From assembly GCA_031539425.1 (NCBI GenBank), contig JAVKLI010000069.1, positions 1 through 30,856 on the forward strand: a stretch of 30,856 nucleotides of DNA. The letters run 5' to 3'. Every line of letters begins with the position of its first letter. Position 1 is the first letter of the stretch. The translations under genes and the position numbers were made by a program. A model generated the notes under the pieces. The model searched no databases and was not told where the DNA came from. It saw nothing but the letters and a program-made list of their open reading frames with translations. Source of the stretch: UBA4416 sp031539425. Lineage in GTDB: Bacteria; Bacteroidota; Bacteroidia; B-17B0; Aurantibacillaceae. This document shows positions 1 to 6,378 of this stretch, piece after piece.

Positions 1-239
1 AACATCAATCAAACTAAATTAGACTTATTTGATACATAGGGGGGCTTCGCTTTCAGAAATTTAAATACTATTCAATAAAATCAACTTTCTTAAAGAGATA
101 AAGTGCTAATTCGTATTTTTATCGGACAACAATGAAATAAAGTTAAAATTTAAGGGTTATAGGTCTATTTCACTCTAGGTTGTATATAAATGATAGTACT
201 ACTGCATAAGATAATTAGTTAAAGATACCCCAGCAATAT

Positions 240-499
240 TTAATAAACCTGTTTACGGGGTTGTTCTGTAGCATTATAGGCAATAATATGTGCCCATTCA
301 GTACCTACAAGCGCCTTAATCATGGCTACTAAAATGGCATCTAAGCTGTTTCTATAACTAGTTCCATAATTATAATGATGAGCCACTGAATCTGAGTACC
401 TTCGTGAGATTCACTTTAGCTAGGCATTTTAAAGTTTATGGTTTGTGATAACAAATTAAAAGCAAAGGTTATGCTTAATAAAACAAAAAAAAGTTTCAT
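240..499 (-). pseudogene. Remnant of a short secreted-protein gene
   Basis: Reading the minus strand from ATG at 499 gives a 27-residue peptide that looks like a Sec signal peptide: MKLFFVLLSITFAFNLLSQ, then TINFKMPS and a TAA at 418-416. A second open stretch in another frame runs from about 410 to a TAA at 242-240. It includes AHHYNYGTSYRNSLDAI and ends EQPRKQVY. The two pieces look like the start and end of one exported protein broken by a stop and a frameshift, perhaps with an internal deletion. I do not recognise the family. The alternative is a 27-residue secreted peptide plus a chance open stretch. Bases 1-239 hold nothing I can identify. Confidence 0.4.
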
Positions 500-573
500 C
501 CAGTTTAATTAATTTAGTTCAAAACAAATTAAAAAAATCTACATACTTTTAATTATTCATTTATACAAAACAA

Positions 574-581
574 TATATTTG
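574..581 (+). promoter_or_regulatory. Candidate -7 promoter element for pyrR
   Basis: TATATTTG matches the Bacteroidota -7 consensus TAnnTTTG exactly and ends 13 bases before the GTG start of pyrR. No clear TTTG -33 element is seen at the usual spacing. If it is used, the transcript would have a leader of only a few bases, leaving no room for a PyrR-type attenuator hairpin. Confidence 0.45.
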
Positions 582-594
582 AAAAAAAACCTTT

Positions 595-1137
595 GTGAAA
601 TCTAAAGTATTAATAGACTCAAAACAATTTGATGTTACACTTCAAAGATTGTGTTTTCAATTAATAGAAAACCACATTAAATTTGAAAATACCGTAATTA
701 TAGGATTACAACCTAGAGGTGTGTTATTAGCAGATAAAATTAATACCATTTTGCAAGCTATCTTAAAGCGACCAGTAAATATGGGGGCGTTAGATGTTAC
801 CTTTTATAGAGATGATTTTAGAACAAAGGAATTAACTCCAAATAAAACCAATATTACATTTACGATAGAAAATAAAAAAGTAATACTAATTGATGATGTA
901 CTTTACACCGGCCGCACCATAAGGGCTGGGCTTGATGCGATGCTGGCATTTGGAAGGCCTCAATGTGTGGAGCTTTTAGTATTAGTAGATAGAAAGTTTA
1001 GCAGACACCTGCCTATAGAAGCAAAGTATGTTGGTATTGAAATTGATTCTGTTGCTACTCAAAATGTGCGCGTAGAGTGGGAAGAATCTAACAATAAAAA
1101 CAAAGTAACCTTATTAACTAACAAACATGAGCCTTAA
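595..1137 (+). CDS. pyrR: PyrR-type phosphoribosyltransferase (pyr regulator/uracil phosphoribosyltransferase)
   Basis: A 180-residue type I phosphoribosyltransferase, the usual length for PyrR. The PRPP-binding loop is at residues 97-109 (VILIDDVLYTGRT). The N-terminal segment IGLQPRGVLLA (36-46) and the DVTFYRDD stretch (67-74) are also characteristic. The GTG start at 595 is chosen because the protein then begins directly with the conserved K-VLIDSKQ segment and there is no suitable ATG. In Firmicutes PyrR attenuates pyr mRNA and has UPRTase activity. Here the short leader suggests enzymatic activity or a different control mode, which is inference. It leads a run with a DinB-like gene, pyrB and an RNase Z-like gene, and overlaps the next gene by 11 bases. 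Confidence 0.9.
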   Translation: MKSKVLIDSKQFDVTLQRLCFQLIENHIKFENTVIIGLQPRGVLLADKINTILQAILKRPVNMGALDVTFYRDDFRTKELTPNKTNITFTIENKKVILIDDVLYTGRTIRAGLDAMLAFGRPQCVELLVLVDRKFSRHLPIEAKYVGIEIDSVATQNVRVEWEESNNKNKVTLLTNKHEP

Positions 1138-1633
1138 TAAAAAAGAATATCCTGCGCCATATGAAAAATATATTAATTTAATTAAAGCTGATGATGTGAT
1201 TACAGCCCTTAAAGAAAATCATCAATTAATTTTAGATTTTATAGAAGACATACCCAGAGAAAAAATGACCTATTTTTATGAAGAAAATAAATGGACGGTA
1301 AAACAAGTACTCAATCATATTATAGACACCGAAAGAATATTAGCCTATAGAGCCCTTAGATTTGCCCGTGGAGACGGGCAGATGCCTAACAGTTTTGACG
1401 AAAACCTATTTGTAAAAAATGCTAACCTTAAAAACACCAATGCCCAAATTTTAATGGATGAATTTGATGCGGTACGGCTTTCAAATATTTTGTTTTACAA
1501 ACAACTATCTTCTATAGAATTACAAAAAATGGGAGAAACTAAAAAAGATAAAATTAGCGTTAATGCAATGGGTTACTTTATTTGTGGCCATGCCTTACAC
1601 CATATAAATGTAATTAAAGAGAGATATTTATAA
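1127..1633 (+). CDS. DinB-superfamily (YfiT/BstA-like) putative metal-dependent protein
   Basis: A 168-residue protein with the four-helix DinB fold pattern. WTVKQVLNHIIDTERI (56-71) carries His64, and the C-terminal GHALHHINVIKERYL (154-168) carries His155 and His158/159. These give the three-histidine metal site typical of DinB/YfiT proteins. Some family members transfer low-molecular-weight thiols to electrophiles, but the substrate here cannot be read from sequence. The ATG lies inside the end of pyrR (11-base overlap) and pyrB begins 10 bases after the stop, so translation is probably coupled within the pyr run. Nothing links its chemistry to pyrimidine synthesis. The family call is firm and the function is open. 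Confidence 0.8.
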   Translation: MSLNKKEYPAPYEKYINLIKADDVITALKENHQLILDFIEDIPREKMTYFYEENKWTVKQVLNHIIDTERILAYRALRFARGDGQMPNSFDENLFVKNANLKNTNAQILMDEFDAVRLSNILFYKQLSSIELQKMGETKKDKISVNAMGYFICGHALHHINVIKERYL

Positions 1634-1643
1634 TTAAAAATTC

Positions 1644-2564
1644 ATGAGTAAGCTAAGCGTTCAGCATTTATTGGGGATAAAAGACATCACTAAAAAAGAC
1701 ATTGAACTAATATTAGAAACAGCCAATTATTTTAAAGAAGTTATCAATAGGCCCATCAAAAAATTACCATCACTTAGAGATATTACCATTGCTAATTTAT
1801 TTTTTGAAAACTCTACCCGTACTAAACTCTCATTTGAATTAGCCCAAAAACGCTTGGGCGCAGATGTAGTTAATTTTTCAGCCTCATCAAGTTCGGTACA
1901 AAAGGGGGAAACATTAATTGATACAGCCAACAACATTTTAGCCATGAAAATTGATATGATTGTAATGCGTCATGCCAGCGTAGGTGCTGCTCAATTTTTA
2001 GCCAAACATACCAATTCAAAAATTATAAATGCTGGCGATGGCACACATGAGCATCCTACGCAAGCCTTACTCGACGCATACTCTATACAGCAAAAGTTAG
2101 GAAGTATAAAAGATAAAAAGGTGGTTATTATCGGAGATATCACCCATTCTCGAGTGGCTTTATCAAATATTTTTTGTTTACAAAAATTAGGTGCTGTAGT
2201 AAAAGTGTGCGGTCCATTAACCTTAATTCCAAAATACATAACCTCGTTGGGTGTAGAGGTTGAAACTAATTTAATCAAAGCTCTTGAGTGGTGCGATGTA
2301 GCCAATGTACTGCGTATACAACTAGAGCGACAAGAGGCCAATAATTTTCCATCGTTAAGAGAGTATGTGATGATGTATGGTATAAACAAAAGCATTTTAA
2401 AGTCGCTGTCTAAAAAAATTGTTATTATGCACCCAGGCCCTATTAATAGAGGTGTAGAATTAACATCAGATGTTGCAGACGGCAATCAATCTATTATATT
2501 AGAACAAGTAGAAAACGGTGTAGCTGTACGTATGGCTGTTATGTTTTTATTAGCAGGTAATTAA
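1644..2564 (+). CDS. pyrB: Aspartate carbamoyltransferase catalytic subunit
   Basis: A 306-residue enzyme that joins carbamoyl phosphate and aspartate to form carbamoyl aspartate, the committed step of pyrimidine synthesis, in the cytoplasm. The carbamoyl-phosphate site is visible as FFENSTRTKLSFE (residues 53-65), with the SVQKGET loop (84-90, Lys87) and HPTQALLD (137-144). The C-terminal aspartate domain includes MHPGPINRGVE. The length matches the catalytic chain. No regulatory subunit (pyrI) follows; the next gene is the RNase Z-like one, 2 bases on. All expected catalytic motifs are present. Confidence 0.96.
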   Translation: MSKLSVQHLLGIKDITKKDIELILETANYFKEVINRPIKKLPSLRDITIANLFFENSTRTKLSFELAQKRLGADVVNFSASSSSVQKGETLIDTANNILAMKIDMIVMRHASVGAAQFLAKHTNSKIINAGDGTHEHPTQALLDAYSIQQKLGSIKDKKVVIIGDITHSRVALSNIFCLQKLGAVVKVCGPLTLIPKYITSLGVEVETNLIKALEWCDVANVLRIQLERQEANNFPSLREYVMMYGINKSILKSLSKKIVIMHPGPINRGVELTSDVADGNQSIILEQVENGVAVRMAVMFLLAGN

Positions 2565-2566
2565 TA

Positions 2567-3361
2567 ATGGCACATCAAATACCAAAATTTGAAGTGTTTA
2601 TTTTGGGTAGTGGCTCTGCAACCCCTACTACTAAAAGAAATCCATCAAGTCAAATTTTAACTTATTTTAAAGAATTGTATTTGATAGATTGTGGCGAAGG
2701 AACACAATTACAACTAAAAAAAAATCAATTTAGTTTACTCAAAATTAATCACATATTTATTAGCCATTTGCATGGTGATCATTTTTTTGGATTACCAGGA
2801 TTAATAGCCAGCATGAGCTTACTAAACAGAACTTCAGAGCTCAGTATTTATGGTTCTCCGCACATGGAGCAAATGCTTAATAATATATTTGAACATACAT
2901 TAACTAGAGTTGCTTTTCCTATAAAATTTATTGATACAACTTGCAGCGCAAAAAAACAAATTTTGGAAACATCAACCATGCAAGTTTTTACTTTTCCATT
3001 AAACCATCGCATAGCAACCCACGGTTTTTTATTTATAGAAAAATTGGCAACAACTAATAGAAGTTATGCTTATTGTTGTGATACTTTGTATACAGAATCT
3101 TTAGTTCCGTTCATACAAAATACATCAGTCATCTATCACGATGCCACCTTTACAAACGAATTACAAGATAGGGCAGCCGTTACTTTTCATAGCACAGCTG
3201 CGCAAGCCGCACAAATGGCTAAATTATGCCATTCATCTAAATTAATTTTAGGCCATTTTTCATCTCGCTATGACAACTTAGATAGGTTTTTATTAGAAGC
3301 CAAACCAATTTTTGAAAACACTGAGCTTGCTATAGAAGGAACATCCATACTAATTGAATAG
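2567..3361 (+). CDS. rnz: RNase Z-like metallo-beta-lactamase-fold protein (short form)
   Basis: RNase Z trims the 3' trailer of tRNA precursors. The metallo-beta-lactamase signature HLHGDH (residues 67-72) lies in ISHLHGDHFFGLPGL, followed by further likely ligands in NHRIATHG (146-153), CCDT (170-173), the HDAT variant of the HEAT motif (191-194) and LGHFSSRY near the C-terminus. The N-terminal FILGSGSATPT is typical of RNase Z. At 264 residues it is about 40 shorter than usual bacterial forms. The gap falls between IEKL (157-160) and RSYAYCCD (165-172), where the tRNA-gripping flexible arm is normally inserted. The start is 2 bases after the pyrB stop. Likely a true RNase Z relative, but it may not process tRNA in the usual way. 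Confidence 0.85.
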   Translation: MAHQIPKFEVFILGSGSATPTTKRNPSSQILTYFKELYLIDCGEGTQLQLKKNQFSLLKINHIFISHLHGDHFFGLPGLIASMSLLNRTSELSIYGSPHMEQMLNNIFEHTLTRVAFPIKFIDTTCSAKKQILETSTMQVFTFPLNHRIATHGFLFIEKLATTNRSYAYCCDTLYTESLVPFIQNTSVIYHDATFTNELQDRAAVTFHSTAAQAAQMAKLCHSSKLILGHFSSRYDNLDRFLLEAKPIFENTELAIEGTSILIE

Positions 3362-3419
3362 AAATTAAATCTTGTTTTCAAAAATAGGTGCAATTTAAGA
3401 TGTATAATTTTTGTAAAAA

Positions 3420-3587
3420 TTAATGCGTAAATTTTGTAGAATGCTCAATTTTATTCAAATGACTGGGTTTTGAATCGCATACATTAATAATTACAATAAG
3501 TATTAATGTAATAACTAAAGCAAATATTAATGGGGTTGTAAATGAAATTGTTTTTGTATCGTTTAAATTTTGATGTGTTGTGTGCAT
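3420..3587 (-). CDS. Small single-pass membrane protein (55 residues)
   Basis: An ORF of 55 codons plus stop, from ATG at 3587 to TAA at 3422-3420. The start lies only 4 bases after the stop of the biotin carrier gene, which strongly suggests co-translation. The protein has a polar N-terminus (MHTTHQNLNDTKTISF), one hydrophobic helix at about residues 18-37 (including LIFALVITLILIVIINV) and a short polar tail ending STKFTH. Small Bacteroidota proteins with an SF-hydrophobic helix-S/H-rich tail layout resemble it, but I cannot assign a family. It may interact with the neighbouring membrane glycosyltransferase. A chance open frame is possible but less likely given the spacing and clean topology. 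Confidence 0.6.
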   Translation of the reverse strand: MHTTHQNLNDTKTISFTTPLIFALVITLILIVIINVCDSKPSHLNKIEHSTKFTH

Positions 3588-3591
3588 ATTT

Positions 3592-4104
3592 TTATAAATT
3601 AATTAGTGTCTGATTTTTTTCTACTACTGTTCCTTTAGTTGCTTGAATACTTTTAATTACACAATCTTGAGGTGCTTTTAATATATTTTCCATTTTCATA
3701 GCTTCAAGTATAATCATTGCATCACCTTTTTTAATAGATTGACCAACTTCAACTAACACTTTTAAAATCATGCCTGGCATTGGGGCTTTTAAGGTTTTTG
3801 CTAAATTGCTATTTTCTATGTTTAATCCTAAATTTTGTAATAAAAGGTCAAATTTATCTTTAAAAACAAGCGTTTTTAAAGAATTATTTAATTTTAAGTT
3901 GATTGTTTTTTCTACATTATTGATAGAAATTAATTCTAATTGAAAAGATTTATCATTTAGAATAATATGATATTTATTTTCTTTAATTTTATGTATAGAA
4001 GCACTCAAAAGTTGATTTTGAATATCACATACTATGTCATTTTCTAACAATGAAATAATATTCACATTTAACGTTTGTGAGTTATTTATAATAATTTGAT
4101 ACAT
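3592..4104 (-). CDS. Biotin carboxyl carrier protein (acyl-CoA carboxylase subunit type)
   Basis: A 170-residue protein with a C-terminal biotinyl domain (about 105-170): KAPMPGMILKVLVEVGQSIKKGD, then EAMKMEN with the lysine to be biotinylated at 137. The N-terminal 100 residues are a beta-rich domain with FKDKFDLLLQNLG before the linker. This is the arrangement of the Bacteroidota biotin subunits annotated as acetyl-CoA or propionyl-CoA carboxylase carriers. It would shuttle carboxybiotin between a biotin carboxylase and a carboxyltransferase, but neither partner gene is in the window. It lies 22 bases after the glycosyltransferase gene. The acyl-CoA substrate cannot be told from sequence, so no symbol is given. 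Confidence 0.88.
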   Translation of the reverse strand: MYQIIINNSQTLNVNIISLLENDIVCDIQNQLLSASIHKIKENKYHIILNDKSFQLELISINNVEKTINLKLNNSLKTLVFKDKFDLLLQNLGLNIENSNLAKTLKAPMPGMILKVLVEVGQSIKKGDAMIILEAMKMENILKAPQDCVIKSIQATKGTVVEKNQTLINL

Positions 4105-4126
4105 TGATTGTTCAATTAAATGCTTT

Positions 4127-5284
4127 TTAAGTGTATTTTTTATAATTTTTACTTTTTATTTTTTTACTTGTTAGGTACCTAAATTTAAACAATACGTTTA
4201 CTGCTAATAAAATTGGGTTATAAAAAGAAGAGAAAATAATATTATTTTGTTTGTTTGTCTTACAACTAATAAAATATAAAGTTAAGCCTTGAATAGTTAA
4301 TTTTACTAAAATAATTATTAACACAATTAGCATGTTTTTTAAGAACAATAAGTTTGCAAATAAAATAAAATAAAATAAAATTTGTATCAATACATCAAAC
4401 TTTAAAAACGACTTGGTTGAAAATTTCAATTTACTATATGCTTGATAGTATTGAATTTTTTGGTGTTTCCATTCAGCGTACTTATTTTTTGGGGTTGAAT
4501 GAATAATTGCCTCTTTAGAAATGATTACGCTAATATTATCTTTAGTAGCAACTTGGTTAACAAATAATATGTCTTCACCTGCGGGTATATGGTAATGGTT
4601 GGCAAAACCTTTGTTTTTATAAAATAAAGATTTAGTGTAGCCTAAATTCATACCTAATCCAATATAAAACTGATTATTAATAGCAGCGGTTAAATAGCGG
4701 CATGAACGAATAAATAGATCATATCTAATAAGATTATTTAAAAACCCTTTTCCTTTAATATAACTACTAAAACCAAGCACTACTTGTTTATTATTTGCAA
4801 ACCCTAAACTCATTGTTTGAAGCCATAAATCAGTTTCTGGAATAGAATAAGAATCTGTAAAAATCATATGTTCAAATTTTGCTGTTTTAACGCCAATAAG
4901 TGTAGCATACTTTTTGGTATGAGCAAAAACAGGATCTTCTTGTATCAATATTTTTTTTAAATGTGGGTATTCTTTCTCTAAATCATTTAAATAAAACTCT
5001 GTATCATCCACAGAGCTATCATTAACTACTAAAACCTCAAATTCGTGGTACTTTTGGTTTAAAAATAAAGGTAAATTTGTTTTTAAATAGTTGAGTTGAT
5101 TTTGTGAATAAATGATAATTGATATCGGAATTTTTGGTGCAGGGTAATTTAAAAATTGTGTACTTTTATATAGTAACGTGTATAATAAATTAATGTGTTT
5201 TATAATAAATAGAAAAGTTAATGCGGCAAAAACAATTAAAAAAACATCACTTAAATAAGGTAATTCACTTGGTATAATTTTCAT
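4127..5284 (-). CDS. Membrane-anchored family 2 glycosyltransferase with altered motifs
   Basis: A 385-residue protein. It has an N-terminal membrane helix (about 13-32), a GT-A domain (about 52-285) and two C-terminal helices (about 297-340). GT2 features include PISIIIYSQNQ (53-63), FEVLVVNDSSVDDTE (82-96), the acceptor-region GED (236-238) and WKHQKIQYY (272-280) in the QxxRW position. The usual TDAD metal motif reads TDSY at 143-146, so the second aspartate is missing, and the acidic residue normally after the first strand (as in ARNE) is Gln63. It may therefore be weakly active or use another metal arrangement. It leads the biotin carrier and small membrane protein genes. The glycan target is unknown. 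Confidence 0.82.
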   Translation of the reverse strand: MKIIPSELPYLSDVFLIVFAALTFLFIIKHINLLYTLLYKSTQFLNYPAPKIPISIIIYSQNQLNYLKTNLPLFLNQKYHEFEVLVVNDSSVDDTEFYLNDLEKEYPHLKKILIQEDPVFAHTKKYATLIGVKTAKFEHMIFTDSYSIPETDLWLQTMSLGFANNKQVVLGFSSYIKGKGFLNNLIRYDLFIRSCRYLTAAINNQFYIGLGMNLGYTKSLFYKNKGFANHYHIPAGEDILFVNQVATKDNISVIISKEAIIHSTPKNKYAEWKHQKIQYYQAYSKLKFSTKSFLKFDVLIQILFYFILFANLLFLKNMLIVLIIILVKLTIQGLTLYFISCKTNKQNNIIFSSFYNPILLAVNVLFKFRYLTSKKIKSKNYKKYT

Positions 5285-5288
5285 AAAG

Positions 5289-5296
5289 CAAATGTA
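5289..5296 (-). promoter_or_regulatory. Candidate -7 promoter element for the glycosyltransferase operon
   Basis: TACATTTG on the minus strand fits TAnnTTTG and lies just 4 bases before the ATG at 5284. If it is active, the transcript would be leaderless or nearly so. No convincing -33 element is seen. A chance match in AT-rich DNA cannot be excluded. Confidence 0.3.
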
Positions 5297-5457
5297 ATAA
5301 TTTGCCTTAATTTAATTATGAGAAAAAATAACCTATTTTTTGTTATAAGGGGAGTTCTATAAATTAAATGTTGATAAATTCGGTAATAATATATTAATTT
5401 AATTACTTGAATATCAGTTGGTTGATTTTATATTTGCACTATAAATACATCAATAAA

Positions 5458-5616
5458 ATGAAGGCAGGTTACTATAAATCTAAAGGTAAAAAAGGTTTGT
5501 TTGACGGTGACAATTCGTTAGCACTATTATCAGAAATAGGTAATCCATTAGAAATGATAGATAAGGTTGTAGATTTTGAAATCTTTCGTTCAACAATAGA
5601 TCTCTTTCATAATTGA
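5458..5616 (+). pseudogene. N-terminal fragment of an IS5-family transposase
   Basis: A 52-codon frame from ATG at 5458 to TGA at 5616 (a TTG at 5407 is also in frame). It contains GLFDGDNSLALLSEIGNP and KVVDFEIFRSTID, the start of IS5-family transposases (DUF772 region), where LFDE..RL.KL...GDPL..L...IDFE.FR is conserved. The DDE catalytic core is missing. The frame stops where a second, oppositely oriented transposase fragment ends; the two overlap by 10 bases. It is the scar of an old insertion, not a functional gene. Confidence 0.7.
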
Positions 5617-6014
5617 TAGTTATATATCTCTGCAATTAAGCTCAGTCTGAGGGTAAAGCGTTTTCTTCTATTTCTATATTTTTCAGCCATTATTCTATAA
5701 ATTTTAATTGACCTAATAATGTTTTCAATACTAACCCTGCTTTTTGATATTTCCTGGTTTCGTTGCTTATCTATTGATGTTAGTGGATTTTTCTTGGTTC
5801 GTTTTTTTAGCATTTCCGTATTAGTGTATATTTTTTGAAGTTCCATGTAGCCTGTATCTGCTTAAATTTTTGTAGCATGATGCACATACACTTTGCTTTC
5901 TTTAAACACTCTATAATCGTGTTTTCTACCTTCAGATTTAAATGTATTGAGTGAAACACCTGTTAGTCTTTTAAATGCAGCTGACAAATTGTTTTTTATG
6001 TCTTCCCATTTCAT
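5607..6014 (-). pseudogene. Internally deleted DDE (DDE_Tnp_4-type) transposase with a premature stop
   Basis: One minus-strand frame runs 135 codons from ATG at 6014 to TAA at 5607, with an internal TAA at 5864-5862 (codon 51). Residues 1-24 (MKWEDIKNNLSAAFKRLTG and on) match the N-terminal helix of this transposase type. From about residue 26 the sequence jumps to the C-terminal half: EGRKHDYRVFKESK, then after the stop ADTGYMELQKIY, KKNPLTSIDKQRNQEIS and the end RYRNRRKRF-like NRRKRFTLRLSLIAEIYNYQL region. A normal protein has about 200 more residues between these parts, so an internal deletion removed most of the core. It differs in subgroup from the plus-strand fragment beside it. Confidence 0.75.
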
Positions 6015-6378
6015 GCCTAAAAATCAGAAGCATAGCCCAATCATTAACATCATAATTAAGAAGTTATCAGCTAGATAAAGTCAATTATGAAAGAGGCCTA
6101 ATGTATAAACGCACCTTTTATAAACCCTAATTGGTCATTAAAATTTTTCATCAACAAAAAAAAAACCGCCAAAAGCGCTCACTTTAGCGTCAGAATATTC
6201 TGTTTTATAACCCATATTATTTGTAACTAAAACCTACAAGTGCGATATTATTTCAATATCAATGATTACAACACGTGTAAGAAATCTAAATAAACTAACT
6301 GTCTATTTGCGGATAAATATTAATTACTTTTTAATGTAACCCTTTTTAAATTGGTATAAATTAAAATATCTTACAAAT
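6015..6378. other. Gene-free stretch between the transposase scar and ftsZ
   Basis: This stretch of 364 bases holds no complete gene. A 29-codon minus-strand open stretch ending at TAA 6140-6138 (containing NNMGYKTEYSDAKVSAFGG) could be the tail of a lost gene and includes a run of ten T residues. I see no clear terminator for the dcw operon after ftsZ. Confidence 0.4.

Noticed and set aside
1..239. Possible RNA gene or repeat at the window start
   Set aside because: I found no cloverleaf, no conserved RNA motif and no repeated unit.
1991..2485. 164-codon minus-strand open frame opposite pyrB
   Set aside because: It lies wholly within the intact pyrB gene and shows no domain or spacing to a neighbour.
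3406..3421. AATTTTTGTAAAAATT palindrome between convergent genes as a terminator
   Set aside because: The stem is pure AT with a 2-base loop, and such palindromes are expected by chance in this AT-rich DNA.
6140..6185. GC-richer hairpin plus T run after ftsZ as the dcw terminator
   Set aside because: The best stem (CGCT...AGCG) is separated from the T run by about 10 bases and lies about 200 bases from ftsZ.
6138..6230. Short frame with a ten-T run as a phase-variable gene
   Set aside because: Only about 29 codons are open and there is no start or recognisable domain; more likely decayed sequence.
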